A stretch of 8,061 bases of DNA, from the NCBI GenBank assembly GCA_018610125.1, contig JAHEOI010000196.1, positions 1 to 8,061 of the forward strand. The letters are read 5' to 3'. The notes beneath the pieces are model-generated. The model saw only the letters and a program-made list of their open reading frames with translations, did no database searches and was not told the origin of the DNA. Positions within the stretch are counted from its first letter, which is position 1, and the number at the start of each line of letters is the position of its first letter. Shown piece after piece: positions 7,005 to 8,061 of this stretch. The DNA is from Verrucomicrobiota bacterium (GTDB lineage: Bacteria > Verrucomicrobiota > Verrucomicrobiia > Limisphaerales > JAHEOI01). Made by a program: the position numbers and the translations under genes.

Positions 7005-7476
7005 TTTTTTGCTCCCGGCTTTTCCAAAGAGGATTGGCTGTTTGTGTGGCGCGAACCCGGCCGGCTTCGATCGCAGACCGCCCGGAGCTGCGGTGTCGTC
7101 GATTGCAAGTCCTCTCTCGTTTCCAGACAGCCACGTTTGCCAGTCGGAAGCTCCCCCTCGCCCCCGAATCAAGAGATTTCGCAATTCCGCTTGCGCCCCA
7201 GCCAGAGTGTGGGCATTTTTTGGGGGGTTTGGCTGAGGGAATTTCGGCTCGAAAAAGGGTTTTCAGTGGTTACGGCGGGCAAGATACCGCCTGTTGCCAA
7301 CCCACCGCCCCTGCAACGCTCGGTTGCGTTCCGGAGCGCCTCCGAAAACGATGAGGGGATGCCTCGAGATACGCGTGAAGCTCGCAACGCGTTGCACTTG
7401 CTTTCTTGTCGCTCCCGTGTCACAAAGGCACCGGAGAAAAGGCGAACAGCCACCAAATCCCCGCCAATCAAGGCAT
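7005..7476. other. Long non-coding stretch between the dehydrogenase and the tRNA fragment
   Basis: No gene is supported here. Frames on both strands are open, but they lack start signals, domains or protein-like composition, and the longest plus frame (7044-7589) reads straight through the tRNA fragment. A perfect 12-bp palindrome, gcaacgcgttgc, lies at 7384-7395, and the related inverted repeat gcaac/gttgc at 7313-7327. Nothing else stands out. Confidence 0.4.
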
Positions 7477-7519
7477 GCCGGTGTGGCGGAATGGCAGACG
7501 CACAGGACTTAAAATTCCG
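7477..7519 (+). pseudogene. 5' half of a tRNA-Leu(UAA), truncated
   Basis: Bases 7477-7483 (GCCGGTG) match a tRNA-Leu acceptor 5' strand. T8-G9 (7484-7485) and a D arm with stem GCG (7486-7488) and CGC (7499-7501) follow. The anticodon arm has loop CTTAAAA (7508-7514) with anticodon TAA at 7510-7512. The 3' side of the anticodon stem is already imperfect (A7504 faces C7518; G7506 faces T7516). Downstream I find no Leu-type variable arm, no T arm and no CACCGGC strand to close the acceptor stem. It is therefore a broken remnant rather than a working tRNA. No 3' exon for an anticodon-loop group I intron is seen in the window. Confidence 0.65.
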
Positions 7520-7740
7520 TTTTGGCCGATTTCAGAGCCCTTCTTTCGATTTCACAAGGTTTCACCCAACCCCCGTCCACATTGAATAACTCGGCTTCTA
7601 ACGCCTCCAGTGAGGAAGTCTCAGTGAACCCCAAAAGTGTAGCAACACACGGCCTAAGCCATCCAACCATCGCAGCGCTACTACGACATGTACGCGAACC
7701 TCAACCGCAATGGCCTCCATTTCCGCGCTATAAATCTGTG
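7520..7740. other. Unassigned sequence after the tRNA fragment
   Basis: No gene is supported. Open frames exist on both strands but show no recognisable motif. A short stretch at about 7676-7735 reads plausibly as protein in one frame, yet it is bounded by stop codons within about 85 bp. It could be a decayed coding fragment or chance. Confidence 0.3.
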
Positions 7741-7788
7741 AATGGGACAAAGGGTCCCATTGGCCGATCCCGACCATAAGGCCGGGAT
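7741..7788 (+). repeat. Two adjacent hairpins upstream of the terminator
   Basis: A perfect 8-bp stem, aatgggac (7741-7748) with gtcccatt (7754-7761), has a 5-nt loop. Next, atcccg (7767-7772) pairs with cgggat (7783-7788); an internal cc/gg pair extends it past one A-C mismatch to an ataa loop. The pair precedes a terminator hairpin on the same strand, so together they may form a structured transcript. Confidence 0.4.
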
Positions 7789-7806
7789 TGCCGCCATTCC
7801 TATTGC

Positions 7807-7851
7807 AAAGCCGCAAGCGCTCCCACATCGGGACCGCTCTCCGGCTTTTTT
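7807..7851 (+). terminator. Strong intrinsic terminator or attenuator
   Basis: The outer stem aaagccg (7807-7813) pairs with cggcttt (7842-7848). Nested inside, agcg (7816-7819) pairs with cgct (7835-7838), and after one C-C mismatch tccc (7821-7824) pairs with ggga (7830-7833) around loop acatc. Six T residues (7846-7851) end it, as expected for a Rho-independent terminator on the plus strand. It lies 36 nt before the ATG at 7888, with no complete gene just upstream, so it may end a small RNA or attenuate the following gene. Confidence 0.65.
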
Positions 7852-7875
7852 CATTCCAACCCAAAACCAATCGAG

Positions 7876-7884
7876 AAAGGAGGA
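7876..7884 (+). promoter_or_regulatory. Strong ribosome binding site for the last gene
   Basis: The core aaaggagga lies 3 nt before the ATG at 7888, with AGGAGG at 7878-7883. It is the only textbook Shine-Dalgarno sequence before a gene in the window, and it fixes the start of the partial gene. Confidence 0.75.
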
Positions 7885-7887
7885 CGT

Positions 7888-8061
7888 ATGTCCAAAACCA
7901 AATCCAAACAGACGAGCAACCCACTCAAGAAGGTCCAGTTCGGATCCATCGCCGCCAAGAAGTCGACCGCCCGGAAGTCGCACCTCCCCTTCCCCGATGA
8001 GAACGGTGAGGCAGCTCAACTGGCCGATCAGATCATCGATTTGTCCGAGAAGACAAAGACC
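7888..8061 (+). CDS. Partial CDS, hypothetical protein, cut by the window end
   Basis: Fifty-eight codons are visible from ATG 7888 with no stop before the window ends. The start is set by the strong AGGAGG. The first about 35 residues are Lys/Ser/Thr-rich with almost no acidic residues. After a PFPDENGE turn (about 36-43), a segment of mixed charge begins (AAQLADQIIDLSEKTKT) that could start an amphipathic or coiled helix. No signal peptide or membrane segment is seen. I do not recognise the family and assign no function. A basic, flexible N-terminus would suit a nucleic-acid-associated or structural protein, but that is a guess. It follows a terminator and a broken tRNA, so it may be the first gene of a different transcription unit or a genomic island. 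Confidence 0.7.
   Translation, partial: MSKTKSKQTSNPLKKVQFGSIAAKKSTARKSHLPFPDENGEAAQLADQIIDLSEKTKT

Noticed and set aside
7044..7589. 181-codon plus-strand frame
   Set aside because: It translates the tRNA-Leu fragment (the GGMADAQDLK-type peptide is a well-known artefact of tRNA-Leu sequence) and has no other support.
7477..7790. Group I intron in the anticodon loop of the tRNA-Leu
   Set aside because: Such introns are known in tRNA-Leu(UAA), but the loop CTTAAAA is uninterrupted. I find neither intron core motifs nor a 3' exon with T arm and acceptor strand downstream.
1..8061. CRISPR array
   Set aside because: No regularly spaced direct repeats of 20-40 bp were seen. The repeats present are short inverted ones.

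Overview
The window looks like a piece of a Verrucomicrobia- or Planctomycetes-type chromosome. This is inferred from gene content: an exported sulfatase with a Gly-rich beta-helix-like tail, and zinc-ribbon membrane proteins of unknown role. Most genes lack a clear Shine-Dalgarno sequence. No rRNA or marker gene is present, so the assignment is tentative.

Layout. Bases 1-576 hold no convincing gene; bases 45-260 are packed with tiny hairpins and look like a dispersed repeat. Two plus-strand membrane-protein genes follow (577-1683 and 1883-3166). They share a leader and an N-terminal zinc ribbon with cysteines at identical residue numbers, but their membrane domains differ. Next comes a leader with a promoter-like sequence and a long hairpin (3208-3349), then a 728-residue exported type I sulfatase (3441-5627). 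The convergent gap 5628-5892 has two sizeable inverted repeats. A minus-strand xylitol/sorbitol-dehydrogenase-like gene occupies 5893-6924. Bases 6925-7476 contain no gene I can support.

Right end. A 5' half of a tRNA-Leu(UAA) lies at 7477-7519 and breaks off at the anticodon stem-loop with no T arm or 3' acceptor strand. Beyond it is a hairpin-rich stretch ending in a strong intrinsic terminator (7807-7851), then a gene with an AGGAGG ribosome binding site starting at 7888 that runs off the window. The broken tRNA, the terminator and the changed translation-start style suggest that a different, possibly mobile, segment begins near 7515.

How the genes fit together. The sulfatase (desulfation of sulfated glycans or esters outside the cytoplasm) and the polyol dehydrogenase (cytoplasmic sugar-alcohol oxidation) both suit a polysaccharide-degrading lifestyle, but they are convergent and not one operon. 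The zinc-ribbon pair is a small family produced by duplication or module exchange; no pathway can be given for it.
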